Below are positions 1 through 9,776 of a stretch of DNA of 64,000 bases, piece by piece (position 1 is the stretch's first letter; every line of letters starts with the position of its first letter). The notes under the pieces were generated by a model. The model was not told where the DNA came from, made no database searches, and was given only the letters and a program-made list of their open reading frames with translations. The translations under genes and the position numbers were made by a program. Origin of the DNA: Eledone cirrhosa (Eukaryota > Mollusca > Cephalopoda > Octopoda > Eledonidae); NCBI GenBank assembly GCA_964016885.1, contig OZ024741.1:411403464-411467463 (forward strand). The letters are read 5' to 3'.

Positions 1-933
1 CGACAGCTGGCCCCCACCTTTGATGACTTTGAGATGCACGCATCTCTCTGTCAGCCCGGAGGTGGGGGTGGAGTTGTCGTTCTGCTGCAAAAACATCTGG
101 GTCTCGCAACACAGATGGTACATTTGGACCCGGAGGGTCGACTAGTGGTTCTGGAACTTGGCAGTGGTAAAGGCGGAGCGTTTAGGTTGGTAGCCGCCTA
201 CGGCCCTTTCGGGTCAATGGGGCCGGACTTCTTCCATCGTCTGGAGACTTTTCTAGGGACGTCCCGCTCCTTGCTATTAGTGGGGGACTGGAATGGTATC
301 CTAGATGCACGCTGGGACTACGTAGGGGCCTGCCCCGATAGAGAGGGGTGTAATAGCCTCAAAGGGTTAATCGGTCGATTTGACCTGGCCGATAGATATC
401 GACTAGATTTTCCGACTGCGCCAACCTGGACTTGGGCAAATCGTAGCGGATCATCTAGGTCGTACCTACATAGGTTCTTAGTTAGAATTAAGGATAAGGA
501 CTTTTTAACTTGTCCAAAAATGCGCATGGTTGGCTATTCAGACCACAAATTAGTGACCTGCATGGTCAACCTTGACAGAACTCATAGACAGGGACCCGGT
601 TACTGGAAGCTCAACTTGTCCTTACCGGCAAGTAAGGCTTACAGGAACCGGATTAGCACTTTAGTTAAGGAGCGGTTGACGGGCGCCATCGTCAACAGCA
701 GGTGGTGGGGATCTCTCAAAAGAGAGATTAGAGTAGTCTCTATAGAATTTAGTAAGGAGTTAGCCTCAAATAGAAATAGGAAGGAAAGGGAGTTGGTAGA
801 TAGTGTAGAAGAGGCAATTAGAAGCGGCGACGTGGCCAGTTCTTCGACTCGAAACACGAAGGCTGCATCGTCCGAAGCAAAATACGTGCTCTGGGAAACG
901 AGGGGACCAAAGCTGTTAGCTGGGCCCGCGTGA
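1..933 (+). pseudogene. LINE copy 1 ORF2, endonuclease half
   Basis: Frame 1 is open from the first base. It encodes most of an APE-type endonuclease, which nicks target DNA to prime reverse transcription. The motif GDWN is at 283-294 and the catalytic SDH at 538-546. The usual YLDR motif reads YLHR here, with codon CAT at 469-471, so a probable catalytic Asp is replaced by His; copies 2 and 3 keep Asp. After about base 839 the frame is wrong: a 31-nt deletion relative to copy 2 joins 'GTGGCCAG' to 'TTCTTCGAC'. The frame then runs on to a TGA at 931-933. The N-terminal part of the domain is outside the window. Confidence 0.88.
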
Positions 934-3272
934 CAGAAGCCAAAAGAGGGAGCAGATCCACTATCCGGTCTTTGCGAGACCAGGATGGACGGGTGATCCT
1001 TGAACCTAAGCAGATGTGCGAGGCTTTTCAAAGGCACTTTGCCGGATTGTTCGGAAGGGGCGGGGGGCCGGTTGGGGACGTGGACTTCGGTCCATACCTC
1101 GACGGCCTGCCGCGTCTCTTGGACAGGGAGGCGAAGTCCTGCGAGGAGCCGATTTCAGCCGCTGAGATAGAGGACGTGCTGAGCCAATGCGGCAAACGCA
1201 AATCCCCGGGTCTCGATGGTCTTCCATACGAACTATATCTAGCTATGCCGGACTTGTTCCCCGAACTCCTCGAGGCGGTCTACTGCAACTGGCGACAGAA
1301 CGGAAGAATTCCCTGTGCTGTGACCAAGGGCGTAGTCACGCTAGTGAGGAAGGACGAGAACAAGGGGGACGATATAAATAATTTCAGGCCCATAACTCTG
1401 CTAAATACAGAGTTACAGATTTTGGCCAAGGTGCTAGCAAAGAGGTTGGCGCTTGTCGTGGGCAACCTGGTGGGAGATGCGAAGACATGTGCTATCCCGT
1501 CCAGGTCCATCCACGATAACCTCCACCTCATGCGATACATCATAGAGAGGGTTGGGAACGAACCCGGCTTTGGTGGGGCCCTGATCAACTTGGATCAATC
1601 TAAGGCATTCGATAGGGTCGACCATGGTTACCTGGATGCGGTGCTAGCGGCGGCAGGCTTCGGACCCGTTTTCAGGGGCTGGATCAATGCCATGCACAGC
1701 AGCCGCATCTGCTCTAGGGTCAAGGTGAACGGCTACCTCTCGGAGCCGTTCGAAATCGCGCGGTCCATCCGACAGGGGTGCCCTCTCTCCTCCCTTCTGT
1801 ATGTAATGACTCTAGAGCCACTGCTGCGGAAGTTGGAGTTGTTGCAGGGCATCCCGTTGGAACCGGGATTGCGGAAAGCGGTGTCAGCCTACGCCGATGA
1901 CGTAACAGTAATGGTGTCGACGGCCTCGGAAATCAGGGCGATCGGCACCTTACTGGAGGAGTACGAAAGGTTTACAGGGGCTAAGCTGAACCGAGACAAG
2001 TCGATCGGTCTGCAACTCGGCACGTGGAGGGGCAGATCGATGCCCTCCGATGGCGTCGTCGGGCGCTGGACGGAGGGCCCGGTGAAGTTGCTCGGGGTCT
2101 GGTTCGGACCAGACCTCCAGGTGGAGAAGAACTGGGGTGAGGTGACGAACAGGGTGTTTGCACTGAGCCAGAAGTGGGCCGAGTGCAAACTGTCCCTGAA
2201 AGGTCGGGCGGAGGTGGCGAACACTTATATAGCGTCCGTCATCTACTACCGCCTGACTGTTGTGCCTTGCCCAAGGGAAACGCTCGCCAAAATGGAGCGC
2301 GCACTCTTCCAATTCCTTTGGAAGAAGCGGGCTCCTATGGTGAGGAGATCCATCTGCTGTCAACACCCTTCGAAAGTAGGGCTGGGGATGCCGTGGCTAA
2401 TGATACGTAAACACGCATTAAGGCTACGGCACCTTCAGGTATTCCTCTCCGGTCAACCGGTGTGGGCCCCGTTTGTGAGGCGAGCCTTTCCCAGACTTGT
2501 CTCACTCACCGAGCTGCAATCCTGGGTCAAGCAAAGACCGAGAAAACTGGGCGCCTGGCACACCGAGTGTGCCCAGGCACTCACGGCTCTCTGGCAGGCG
2601 GACCCGGCTGTTAGTGGAGAATCCACCTCGTCATTCTATAGAGGGCTGGTGGTTAGCAGGTGCGACGACGCCCTCGGAGAAGCCCTAGGCATGGAGGAAG
2701 ACGAACTGGCCAACCTGTTCGGTAGGACATTCAGCCCGGGAACCATGGATAACTTCCAGAGGTCCCTGGCCTGGCAGTGCTACCGAGGGGCTCTGCCCGT
2801 TCGAGAAAGGCTCTACAGACACGGGCGCCCGGGTAGGGACCCATCGAAAAAGATCTGTCCCAGATGCGTGTGCGACGAGGAAACCGTTGCACACGCATTG
2901 GTACACTGCTCGGGCATTGCCGATCTGTGGGGTTATGTCGAACAACTGCTGTCAAGGGTGGGACCAATCCGGTTGACCACCGAGTCTATTGTAACGATCA
3001 AGCTGCCTCCCCTCTTCAAAAACGAAGGAGAGGCGGTGTTTCTGTGCGTAATAGCCATGGCGAAAGAGGTTGTATGGTGGACGCGTCTGAAAGGACTGAG
3101 GTCAGACACCTTTCTCTCTGGCCAACAACTGGTCCGTTTCTTCCGATATCATTTCGGAAGAAGGATCAGGATGGAGAGAGAGGTGCTGCACCCCAGCCGT
3201 TTCTATGAAAGATGGGTGAAAGTGGCGAGAATGGCCCGTGTGAATGGGCCTTCACTCTACATCAGACTATAG
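840..3272 (+). pseudogene. LINE copy 1 ORF2, reverse transcriptase and C-terminal half
   Basis: Frame 3 is the continuation of ORF2 after the 31-nt deletion and stays open from about 840 to the TAG at 3270-3272. No ATG marks its start, so it is not an independent gene. It carries the linker to RT, a KSPGLDGLPYE motif, FRPITLLNTE, the Asp-containing LDQSKAFDRVDH, RQGCPLS and the catalytic YADD box (1890-1901). Near the C-terminus is a C-X2-C-X8-H-X4-C zinc motif at 2856-2909, of a type seen in several LINE clades. Apart from the one frameshift and the His substitution in the endonuclease, this copy is well preserved, which suggests recent insertion. Confidence 0.9.
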
Positions 3273-3294
3273 GTGAGGAAGATGAAAGACCAAG

Positions 3295-3361
3295 GGAGCA
3301 CCCCTTCTCTGTGCTCCTGAGGAGAAGGGTTGCACACTTTTTTCGGGGGTGTGTGCGACCC
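3295..3361 (+). promoter_or_regulatory. LINE copy 1 3' UTR double hairpin
   Basis: Two consecutive inverted repeats lie just after the ORF2 stop. Hairpin I pairs GGAGCAC (3295-3301) with GTGCTCC (3311-3317). Hairpin II pairs GGGTTGCACAC (3327-3337) with GTGTGCGACCC (3351-3361), with one G:U pair. Equivalent hairpins occur in copies 2, 4 and 5, and hairpin I in copy 3. A role in recognition of the RNA 3' end by the element's own RT is inferred from what is known of other LINEs. Confidence 0.75.
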
Positions 3362-3523
3362 CCCAAGGCGCCTCCTCTCTATTGAGGACTTTGTTATAAA
3401 TTTTATTTTTTGTTATATTTTATTTTATTTTTATATATTGTTATTGCCTCCTCCTTATTGAGGACGCCTTGTTTTGTAAACTCCCCCCATTGTACTTGTC
3501 CCACTTTTGATGTCCTGGTGGCA

Positions 3524-3557
3524 AATAAAAGAAACATATCTATCTATCTCTCTATCA
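3524..3557 (+). other. LINE copy 1 poly(A) signal and TATC tail
   Basis: AATAAA is at 3524-3529. A short, slightly impure (TATC)n tract follows and ends at about 3557, where the 5' UTR of copy 2 begins. The copy ends in TATC repeats rather than poly(A). Confidence 0.85.
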
Positions 3558-3761
3558 GACGTGTGTAACTTCGCGGAGAAGTTTCCGTTAATTTATGTAA
3601 GAAAAAAACGTGAGTTTTTAGTTAAATTTTATATTATTGTGTAACTTGACCCCCCGTCTGGACCTTCAGGTGGTGGGTCAACTCATTTTCGCGGAATATC
3701 CATTTGAAAATTTTTTCTCCATCGAATCTTGGAAAAAATATTGTAAAATTTTGATTACGTT
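3558..3761 (+). promoter_or_regulatory. LINE copy 2 5' UTR
   Basis: This AT-rich leader of about 200 bases precedes the first usable ATG. It includes an inverted repeat, TTGACCC (3646-3652) with GGGTCAA (3675-3681), around a G/C-rich loop. Full-length LINEs usually carry an internal promoter here, but I see no motif that identifies one. The exact 5' end is set only by the end of copy 1's TATC tail. Confidence 0.55.
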
Positions 3762-5125
3762 ATGAACGCTGCGTCCAGCGATCATGGTGGTGGAGAGGCG
3801 GTAAGACTACAAAGCTCGCAGTCAACAATGTCTTCTTCACTAGATACTATAGAGATGGAAAACAAAATGAAAATGTAAAAACTAATTCATATTCAAACAA
3901 CACAAATGACACCAAACAATTCAATGACAACAAAAATAACAGCAACACCGATAATGATGATAAAAGCAACAATGATAACAACAACAAAGAAAAAAATAAA
4001 GACAACACCAATAACACCAGCATCAAAGACAACAACAACACCAAGAAAAATACGGATAATACCAACATCGGTGACAACAAGAATAACAACAACAATAACA
4101 GCAATAATGACAACACCAACAATACGTATTCCACAAAGAAACCAAAAATCTCCTTTGCAGAGAAAGTTAAAAAAAAGGAAGAATTGATATATCTCGACAT
4201 AACAAATGCTGAACAACTTTTAAAGGACGCTAGGAGATATGTCAGTTTCGAAAAAAATGGTGCTTTCAGCATCAATTCTCCGGTAGAAATTCGCAAGTCA
4301 ACTGCTCTCAAAACGATAGTTTTTAGGACAGTTTCCAATTCTACCCGAAAACCAGTCCAATTGTCACAGAAAGAAATTGAACTGGTATTCAAAAATTCAA
4401 TGAATGATATTGCATTCATTCAAAGAAGCAAACTTTTTGGGAGTATTTCGGTACTCATGAAGGATCAATTGATGGCCCAAAATTACTCTGTGTCGCCAAT
4501 TGTATCCAACCTGTACACCTTTTTCCCTACATACATGGGAAAAAGGACACAAAAGATCAGAATCACGAGTGTCACACCAAAGGTGAACATATGGTGGATA
4601 CTGTGCGGCTTCATCAATTTTGATGAAGACAGAATACTGTCAGTAGGCAAGTCCCCCAGAGATGTATTCAATGGGACTAGCATTGAAGTTCTGGTGCAAA
4701 TGAGCCCAGAGCGAATAGCTATGATCCCACAGCGTGTACTCCTGGACGGACTCACCTACATAAACTTTTCGGTTGAGGGTAGGCGGCCTTCATGTTACCA
4801 TTGCTTTAGCAGGGGTCACCTGAGGGCTTCCTGTCCTAAATTAATGAACCAAAAAAAGGCTCTGCTGCCGACACCCATCAAAACAACACAACCACCAACA
4901 CCACCACAACAACAACAACACCAATACACAAAAAGAACCCCATCGCTCGAAAAGAAAGAAAAGACATCACAAAAGCAAAAACCAGCAAACACTACCACAA
5001 ACATACAACTACCAATACAAACAACAAAAACATCACAAACAGAACCCCCACCTCCTGAAAACAAAATACCTACAACAAAACGAAAGCACACACAAGAACG
5101 ACAGACGAAAACAAACACAACATAA
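3762..5125 (+). pseudogene. LINE copy 2 ORF1 (nucleic-acid-binding, CCHC knuckle), one frameshift
   Basis: ORF1 of such LINEs encodes an RNA-binding protein that packages the transcript. I start it at ATG 3762, which opens a frame of 38 codons ending at TAA 3876-3878. A second frame, one base back, is open across the same place and continues to TAA 5123-5125, so a single-base loss in the A-rich stretch near 3864-3880 best explains the break. The second part starts with an Asn/Thr-rich, low-complexity segment (about 3880-4130), then a folded-looking region, then a C-X2-C-X4-H-X4-C zinc knuckle at 4793-4834, and ends in a Thr/Gln/Lys-rich tail. The restored length would be about 454 residues. 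No ATG-initiated frame covers the main part. Confidence 0.8.
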
Positions 5126-5171
5126 GAAAATTACACTTACACTTACATAAACACTGAAAACAAAACACTAA

Positions 5172-5519
5172 TGTGAGACCATCACGAACGACCCTTCGGT
5201 GAAAACCGAAGGGAAAACTTTCGCCCACTCTATTAAAAATTGCAAAAAACTGAACCTAAAACTGATTAGGGTCCCTATACAAACTTATAGGTCCCTAAAA
5301 GAAACATTTGAGAAGGATGTGGGTAATTCCTGCGTGAAACCACTCAACCGCGTCCTTCTCAAATGCCTCCCCACCCCAGACACCCCCATCCCACCAGACC
5401 CCACCCCACCAAACATCTGCGTCCCCACCCCGCCGGAAACCACCACCCATCCAGACAACCCCTCCAACACCCCCATGGAAAGCGTGTGGCCTGGTCCCCA
5501 GGAGGCGAAGGGTAAGTGA
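5172..5519 (+). CDS. Small Pro-rich ORF between ORF1 and ORF2 of LINE copy 2
   Basis: The frame is open from 5172 (after a TAA at 5169-5171) to TGA 5517-5519 and has no ATG in its first part. A GTG at 5199 is the first alternative start. The first half carries a segment with the pattern TY(R/K)(S/A)LK, then F(E/K)(K/E)DVG, then NRVLLK; the second half is rich in Pro and Thr. Copy 3 has the same protein at 9489-9752, and similarity extends upstream of that copy's ATG. This argues for a real coding segment of the element: either a third ORF, the C-terminal end of ORF1 put out of frame, or an N-terminal extension of ORF2. It is in the same frame as the ORF2 ATG at 5553. Function unknown. Confidence 0.6.
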   Translation, partial: CETITNDPSVKTEGKTFAHSIKNCKKLNLKLIRVPIQTYRSLKETFEKDVGNSCVKPLNRVLLKCLPTPDTPIPPDPTPPNICVPTPPETTTHPDNPSNTPMESVWPGPQEAKGK

Positions 5520-5552
5520 TCTCTTTTCCTCTTTTAACTTTTCAGCACCAAC

Positions 5553-8500
5553 ATGGCCAATATAAGAGTTGGATGTGTGAACGTACGCGGCCTGGGGATG
5601 CCCTGGAAACAGGGCAAACTCTTAAACGACCTCAGGTCGCACAGTATGGATGTGGTAGCCATTTGCGAGTCAAGGATCCACGGCGAGCGACAGCTGGCCC
5701 CCATCTTCGATGACTTTGAGATCTACGCATCTCTCTGTCAACCGGGGGGTGGGGGCGGAGTTGCCGTTTTGCTGCGGAAACACCTGGGCCTCGTAACACA
5801 GACGGTACATTTGGACCCGGAGGGTCGACTGGTGGTCCTAGACGTTGACGGTAGTGAAGGTGGAGCCTTCAGGCTGGTGGCCGCATATGCCCCATCCGGG
5901 ACACCGCGGCCAGACTTCTTCAAACGTCTAGAGACTTTTCTGGGAACGTCCCGCTCCTTGCTTTTAGTGGGGGACTGGAATGGAATCCTAGATGCACGTT
6001 GGGACTATGTGGGAGCATGTCCCGATAAAGGGGGATGTAACAGCCTCAAACAGTTAATCGACCGATTTGACCTGGCCGATAGATATCGACTAGATTTTCC
6101 GACTGCGCCACTGTGGACGTGGAGTAATCGTAGCGGAACATCTAGATTGTACCTAGATAGGGTTCTAGTTAGAAATAAGGATAGGGACATGTTAAGCTGT
6201 CCACAAATGTTCATGGTTGCCTATTCAGATCACAAACTAGTGACCTGCATGGCCAACCTTGATAGAACCCATAGACAAGGACCCGGCTACTGGAAGCTGA
6301 AATTATCGTTACCGACAAGCAAAGCCTACAGTAGACGGATTAGCACTTTAGTTAAACAGCACTTGACAGGGGCCATTGTCAACAACAGATGGTGGTACTC
6401 TCTCAAGAGATGCGTGTGCGATGAGGGAACCGTTGCACACGCATTGGTACACTGCTCGGGCACTGCCGATCTGTGGGGCTATGTCGAACAACTGCTGTCA
6501 AGGGTGGGACCGATCCGGTTGACCACCGAGTCTATTGTAACGATCAAGCCGCCTCCCCTCTTCAAAAACGAAGGAGAGGCGGTGTTTCTGTGCGTAATAG
6601 TTTTTAGTAAAGAATTAGCGTTAGATAGAAATAGAACCGAGAAGGAACTGGTAGATAAAGTAGAATGGGCAATTAGAAGTGGCAACGTAGCCAGCGTGCT
6701 AGCAACGAGAACGGCCTTGAACCAGTTCTTCGACGCAAAGCATGAGGGCTGTGTTGTCAGAAGCAAAATACGTGCTCTGGGAAACGAGGGAGCCAAAGCT
6801 GTTAGCTGGGCCCGAGTGACGGAGGCAAAAAGTGGCAACAAGTCCACGATTCGGTCTTTGAAGGACCAAAACGGACGCGTGATACGTGAGCCGAAGCAGA
6901 TGTGTGCGACTTTTCAGCGGCACTTTGCTCGGCTGTTCGGGGGGAGCGGCGCGCCGGGAGAGGCTATGGATTTCGGTCCATACACCAACGGCCTACCGCG
7001 ACTCTCGGACAGCGAGGCAAAGTTCTGCGAAAAGCCGATTTCAGCCACTGAGATAGGGGACGCACTGAGCCAATGCGGCAAACGCAAATCTCCAGGTCTC
7101 GACAGTCTACCCTACGAATTTTGCGTAGCAATGCCGGACTTATTCTCCGGTCTCCTGTAAGCGGTCTACTGCAACTGGCAACAGAACGGGAGAATTCCCA
7201 GTTCTGTAACCGGGGGCGTGGTCACACTAATCAGGAAGGACGAGAATAAGGGGGATGACATAGGCAACTTCCGGCCCATAACTCTGCTAAACACAGAGTT
7301 ACAGATTTTGGCCAAGGTGTTGGCAAAGAGGCTGGCGCTTGTCGTCGGGAACCTGGTGGGAGAAGCGCAGACATGCGCAATCCCGACCAGGTCCATACAC
7401 GACAACCTCCACCTCATGCGATACATCATAGAGAGGGTAGGGTGTAAACCCGGCTTCGGTGGGGCCCTGATCAACTTGGATCAGTCTAAGGCTTTCGATA
7501 GCGTTGACCATCGTTACCTGGATGCGGTGCTCGAGGCGGCAGGCTTCGGACCCGTGTTCAGGGGCTGGATTGCTGCAATGCACAACAGCAACATCTGCTC
7601 AGGGGTCAAGGTGAACGGCTACCTCTCGGAGCCGTTCCATATTACACGATCCATTCGACAGGGATGCCCTCTCTCCTCCCTTCTGTACGTACTGACTCTC
7701 GAGCCACTACTGCGGAAGCTGGAGCTATTGCAGGGCATCCCTCTGGAACCGGGACTGTGGAAAGCGCGTCGGCCTACGCCGACGATGTGTCAGTAATGGT
7801 GTCGAGCGCCTCGCAAATCGAGGAAGTCGGCACCTTACTGAAGGAATACGAAAGTCTCACAGGAGCGAAGCTGAACCGGGACAAGTCCATCGGTTTGCAA
7901 CTCGGATCGTGGAGAGGCAAACCGATGCCTTCCGATGGCGTCGTCGGACGCTGGACGGAAGGACCGGTAAAGCTGCTCGGGGTCTGGTTTGGTCCGAACC
8001 TCCAGTTGGAGAAAAACTGGAATGAAGTGACGGCCAAGGACTTTGCACTCACCCAGAAGTGGGCCGAGTGCAAACTATCCTTGAAAGGTCGAGCGGAGGT
8101 GGCGAACACTTTTATAGTGTCCGCCATCTACTACCGCTTGACCGTCGTGCCTTGTCCAGCCAAAACGCTCGCCAAAATGGAGCGTGCGCTCTTCCGATTC
8201 CTTTGGAAGAGGCGGGCTCCTTTGGTGAGAAGATCCATCTGCTGCCAACACCCTTCTAACGGAGAGCTGGGGATACCATGGTTGACGATGCGCAAACACG
8301 CGCTCAGGCTGCGGCATCTCTACGTATTCCTCACCGGACAACCGGTGTGGGCCCCGTTCGTGAGGCGAGCCTTCCCACGACTCGTCTCGCTGACCGAGCT
8401 GCAGTCCTGGGTCAAGCAAAGACCGAGGAAAATGGGCGACTGGCACATCGAATGTGCTCAGGCGCTCACAGCCCTCTGGCAGGCGGACCCGGCGATCAGT

Positions 8501-9157
8501 GGAGACTCCACTTCGTCATTCTATAGAGGGTTGGTCCGCAGCAAGTGCGACGACGCGCTCAGTGAAACTCTAGGCGTAGAGGAAGATGAACTGGCCAGTC
8601 TGTTCGGTAGGACCTTCCGCCCGGGACCGATGGACAACTTCCAAAAGTCCCTGGCCTAGCAGTGCTACCGAGGAGCTCTACCAGTTCGAGACAAGCTCTA
8701 CAGACATGGGCGCCCGGGCAGGGACCCTGCAAAAAAGATCTGTCCGAGGTGCATGCGAGACGAAGAAACCGTCGCGCATGCATTCATACACTGCCCGGGC
8801 ATCACTGACCTGTGGGGCTATGTAGAACGACTATTGTCGCGGGTGGGACCAATCCAGTTGACCACCGAGTCCATTGTCATGATCAAACCGCCACCCTCCT
8901 TCAAAAACGAAGGAGAGGCGGTTTTCCTTTGTGTGATAGCCATGGCGAAAGAGGTTGTATGGTGGACAAGGTTGAAAGGGCTGAGGTCAGACACCTTTCT
9001 CTCCGGCCAACAACTGATTCTTTTTTTCAAATACCACTTTGGAAGAAGAATTAGGATGGAGAGAGAGGTGCTGTACCCCAGCAAGTTTTATGAAAGGTGG
9101 GTGTAAGTGGCGAGAATGGCCCGAGTGAATGGGCCTTCTCTCTATATCAGCCTGTAG
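5553..9157 (+). pseudogene. LINE copy 2 ORF2 (endonuclease-RT-CCHC), multiply broken
   Basis: ORF2 starts at ATG 5553. The endonuclease covers about residues 1-235 with the expected residues in place: N10, E39, D141/N143 in GDWN, D202 in YLDR, and S225-D226-H227. Residues 287-350 are foreign: they repeat the C-terminal CCHC region of an ORF2 (see 6411-6600), yet the frame stays open. The RT region follows. Defects are TAA at 7158-7160 where relatives have Glu; a one-base loss near 7770, just before AYADD, moving the frame from 3 to 2; TAG at 8657-8659 for Trp; and TAA at 9104-9106 for Lys. The true stop is TAG 9155-9157. Without the extra segment the protein would be about 1,130 residues, normal for the clade. 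Confidence 0.9.
6411..6600 (+). other. Chimeric segment: copy-3-type ORF2 C-terminus inside copy 2's linker
   Basis: About 190 bases replace a stretch of about 20 bases present at this site in copies 1 and 3. By eye the segment differs from copy 3's C-terminal region (12503-12692) at one position, by about seven from copy 1's, and by many from copy 2's own C-terminus (about 8750-8940). The edges lie at short shared words (AGA on the left, ATAG on the right). It carries the second half of the zinc motif and the KPPPLFKNEGEAVFLC stretch. Confidence 0.88.
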
Positions 9158-9185
9158 GTTGAAGGAAAAGGAGGAGGAGAGGAAA

Positions 9186-9259
9186 GGAGTACAAACTCTT
9201 CGTACTCCTGGAGATGAGGGTTGCACATTTTTTTTTGGGGGGGGGGGTATGTGTTACCC
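9186..9259 (+). promoter_or_regulatory. LINE copy 2 3' UTR double hairpin
   Basis: Hairpin I pairs GGAGTAC (9186-9192) with GTACTCC (9202-9208), a perfect stem in which both arms differ from copy 1 in a compensatory way. Hairpin II pairs GGGTTGCACAT (9218-9228) with ATGTGTTACCC (9249-9259), with one mismatch and one G:U pair, around a loop of T and G runs. Confidence 0.75.
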
Positions 9260-9393
9260 ATATAAACTGTCTCCCTCTATTGGGGAAAATCGACGAACTT
9301 TTTAAATTCCATTTGTGATAACATTTTACACGTTTTTATTGTATGTAAACTTCCCCCTTTGTATTTGTCCCCTTCTTTTGTGCCCCTGTGGCT

Positions 9394-9424
9394 AATAAAG
9401 AAATATATCTATCTATCTATCTAA
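9394..9424 (+). other. LINE copy 2 poly(A) signal and TATC tail
   Basis: AATAAA is at 9394-9399, followed by a nearly pure (TATC)n tract to about 9423. Copy 3 begins with AACAACAATACAAT at once. Confidence 0.85.
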
Positions 9425-9488
9425 CAACAATACAATAAAAACCCAAGGGCCTAACTTCACCCAGGCAGGGGATTTCCCCCACCTCAAA

Positions 9489-9752
9489 ATGATTAAGGCC
9501 CCACAGGACACTTATAAAGCTTTAAAAAACAACTTTAAAGAGGACGTGGGTTCCCCCTGCGTCGGGCCCATTAACCGCGTCCTTCTAAAAAACTACCCCA
9601 CCCCCTCCCCAAACACCCACACAACTCCAAACACCCCAACCACACAACACATTGATGCCCCTACACTTTCACAAACCACCACCCCACCCAACAACCCATC
9701 CCCCACCCTAATGGAAATTGTGCAGCCCGATACTCGGGACGCAGAGAGGTAA
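9489..9752 (+). CDS. Small Pro-rich ORF of LINE copy 3
   Basis: An ATG at 9489 opens 87 codons ending at TAA 9750-9752. The N-terminal third matches the small ORF of copy 2 (TYKALK, FKEDVG and INRVLLK are all recognisable) and the rest is Pro/Thr-rich. Similarity to copy 2 continues upstream of the ATG in the same frame. The following 24 bases are open in the same frame and lead directly to the ORF2 ATG at 9777, so only one stop codon separates the two. Function unknown. It may be a separate protein, the end of ORF1 or the start of ORF2. Confidence 0.6.
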   Translation: MIKAPQDTYKALKNNFKEDVGSPCVGPINRVLLKNYPTPSPNTHTTPNTPTTQHIDAPTLSQTTTPPNNPSPTLMEIVQPDTRDAER

Positions 9753-9776
9753 GTGCTTTTTCTCTTCACCACCAAC

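Larger units (their letters stand above)
1..3557 (+). mobile_element. Tx1/L1-like LINE, copy 1 (5' end outside window)
   Basis: This is a non-LTR retrotransposon copy whose 5' part lies before the window. It begins inside the endonuclease domain of ORF2, at the point matching position 5689 of copy 2, and runs through the reverse transcriptase, the C-terminal CCHC motif, a 3' UTR of about 250 bases, AATAAA and a TATC tail. The RT motifs, including a LDQSKAFDRVDH-type motif, RQGCPLS and AYADD, fit the Tx1/L1 group. That placement is from recognition, not a tree. It belongs to the same subfamily as copy 3, because both share a 31-nt deletion in ORF2. Copy 2 begins directly after its tail. Confidence 0.9.
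3558..9424 (+). mobile_element. Tx1/L1-like LINE, copy 2, apparently full length
   Basis: This copy of about 5.9 kb has every part expected of the family: a 5' UTR (3558-3761), ORF1, a small Pro-rich ORF, ORF2, a 3' UTR with two hairpins, AATAAA and a pure TATC tail. It lies directly between copies 1 and 3 with no other DNA. ORF1 has one frameshift. ORF2 has three premature stops, one frameshift and a foreign segment in the endonuclease-RT linker, so the copy is dead. It differs from copies 1 and 3 throughout and represents a second subfamily. Confidence 0.9.

Noticed and set aside
930..932. GTG at 930 as the start of an independent protein
   Set aside because: The frame is open further upstream (from about 840) and aligns with the ORF2 of copy 2 there; it is the continuation of a frameshifted ORF2.
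3524..3557. Reading the TATC tracts as ordinary host microsatellites
   Set aside because: They occur at the same place after AATAAA in all five LINE copies, so they are part of the element's 3' end or its target.
3847..4419. Minus-strand frame of 190 codons rich in Leu/Val/Ser
   Set aside because: It is the antisense of the Asn-rich ORF1 segment (AAC/AAT codons read as GTT/ATT) and has no independent support.
5512..5545. A 34-base mini-intron (GTAAGT ... TTTTCAG) fusing the small ORF to ORF2
   Set aside because: Removal would put ORF2 out of frame and soon reach a stop; copy 3 lacks the acceptor-like CAG; 34 bases is too short for a normal intron.
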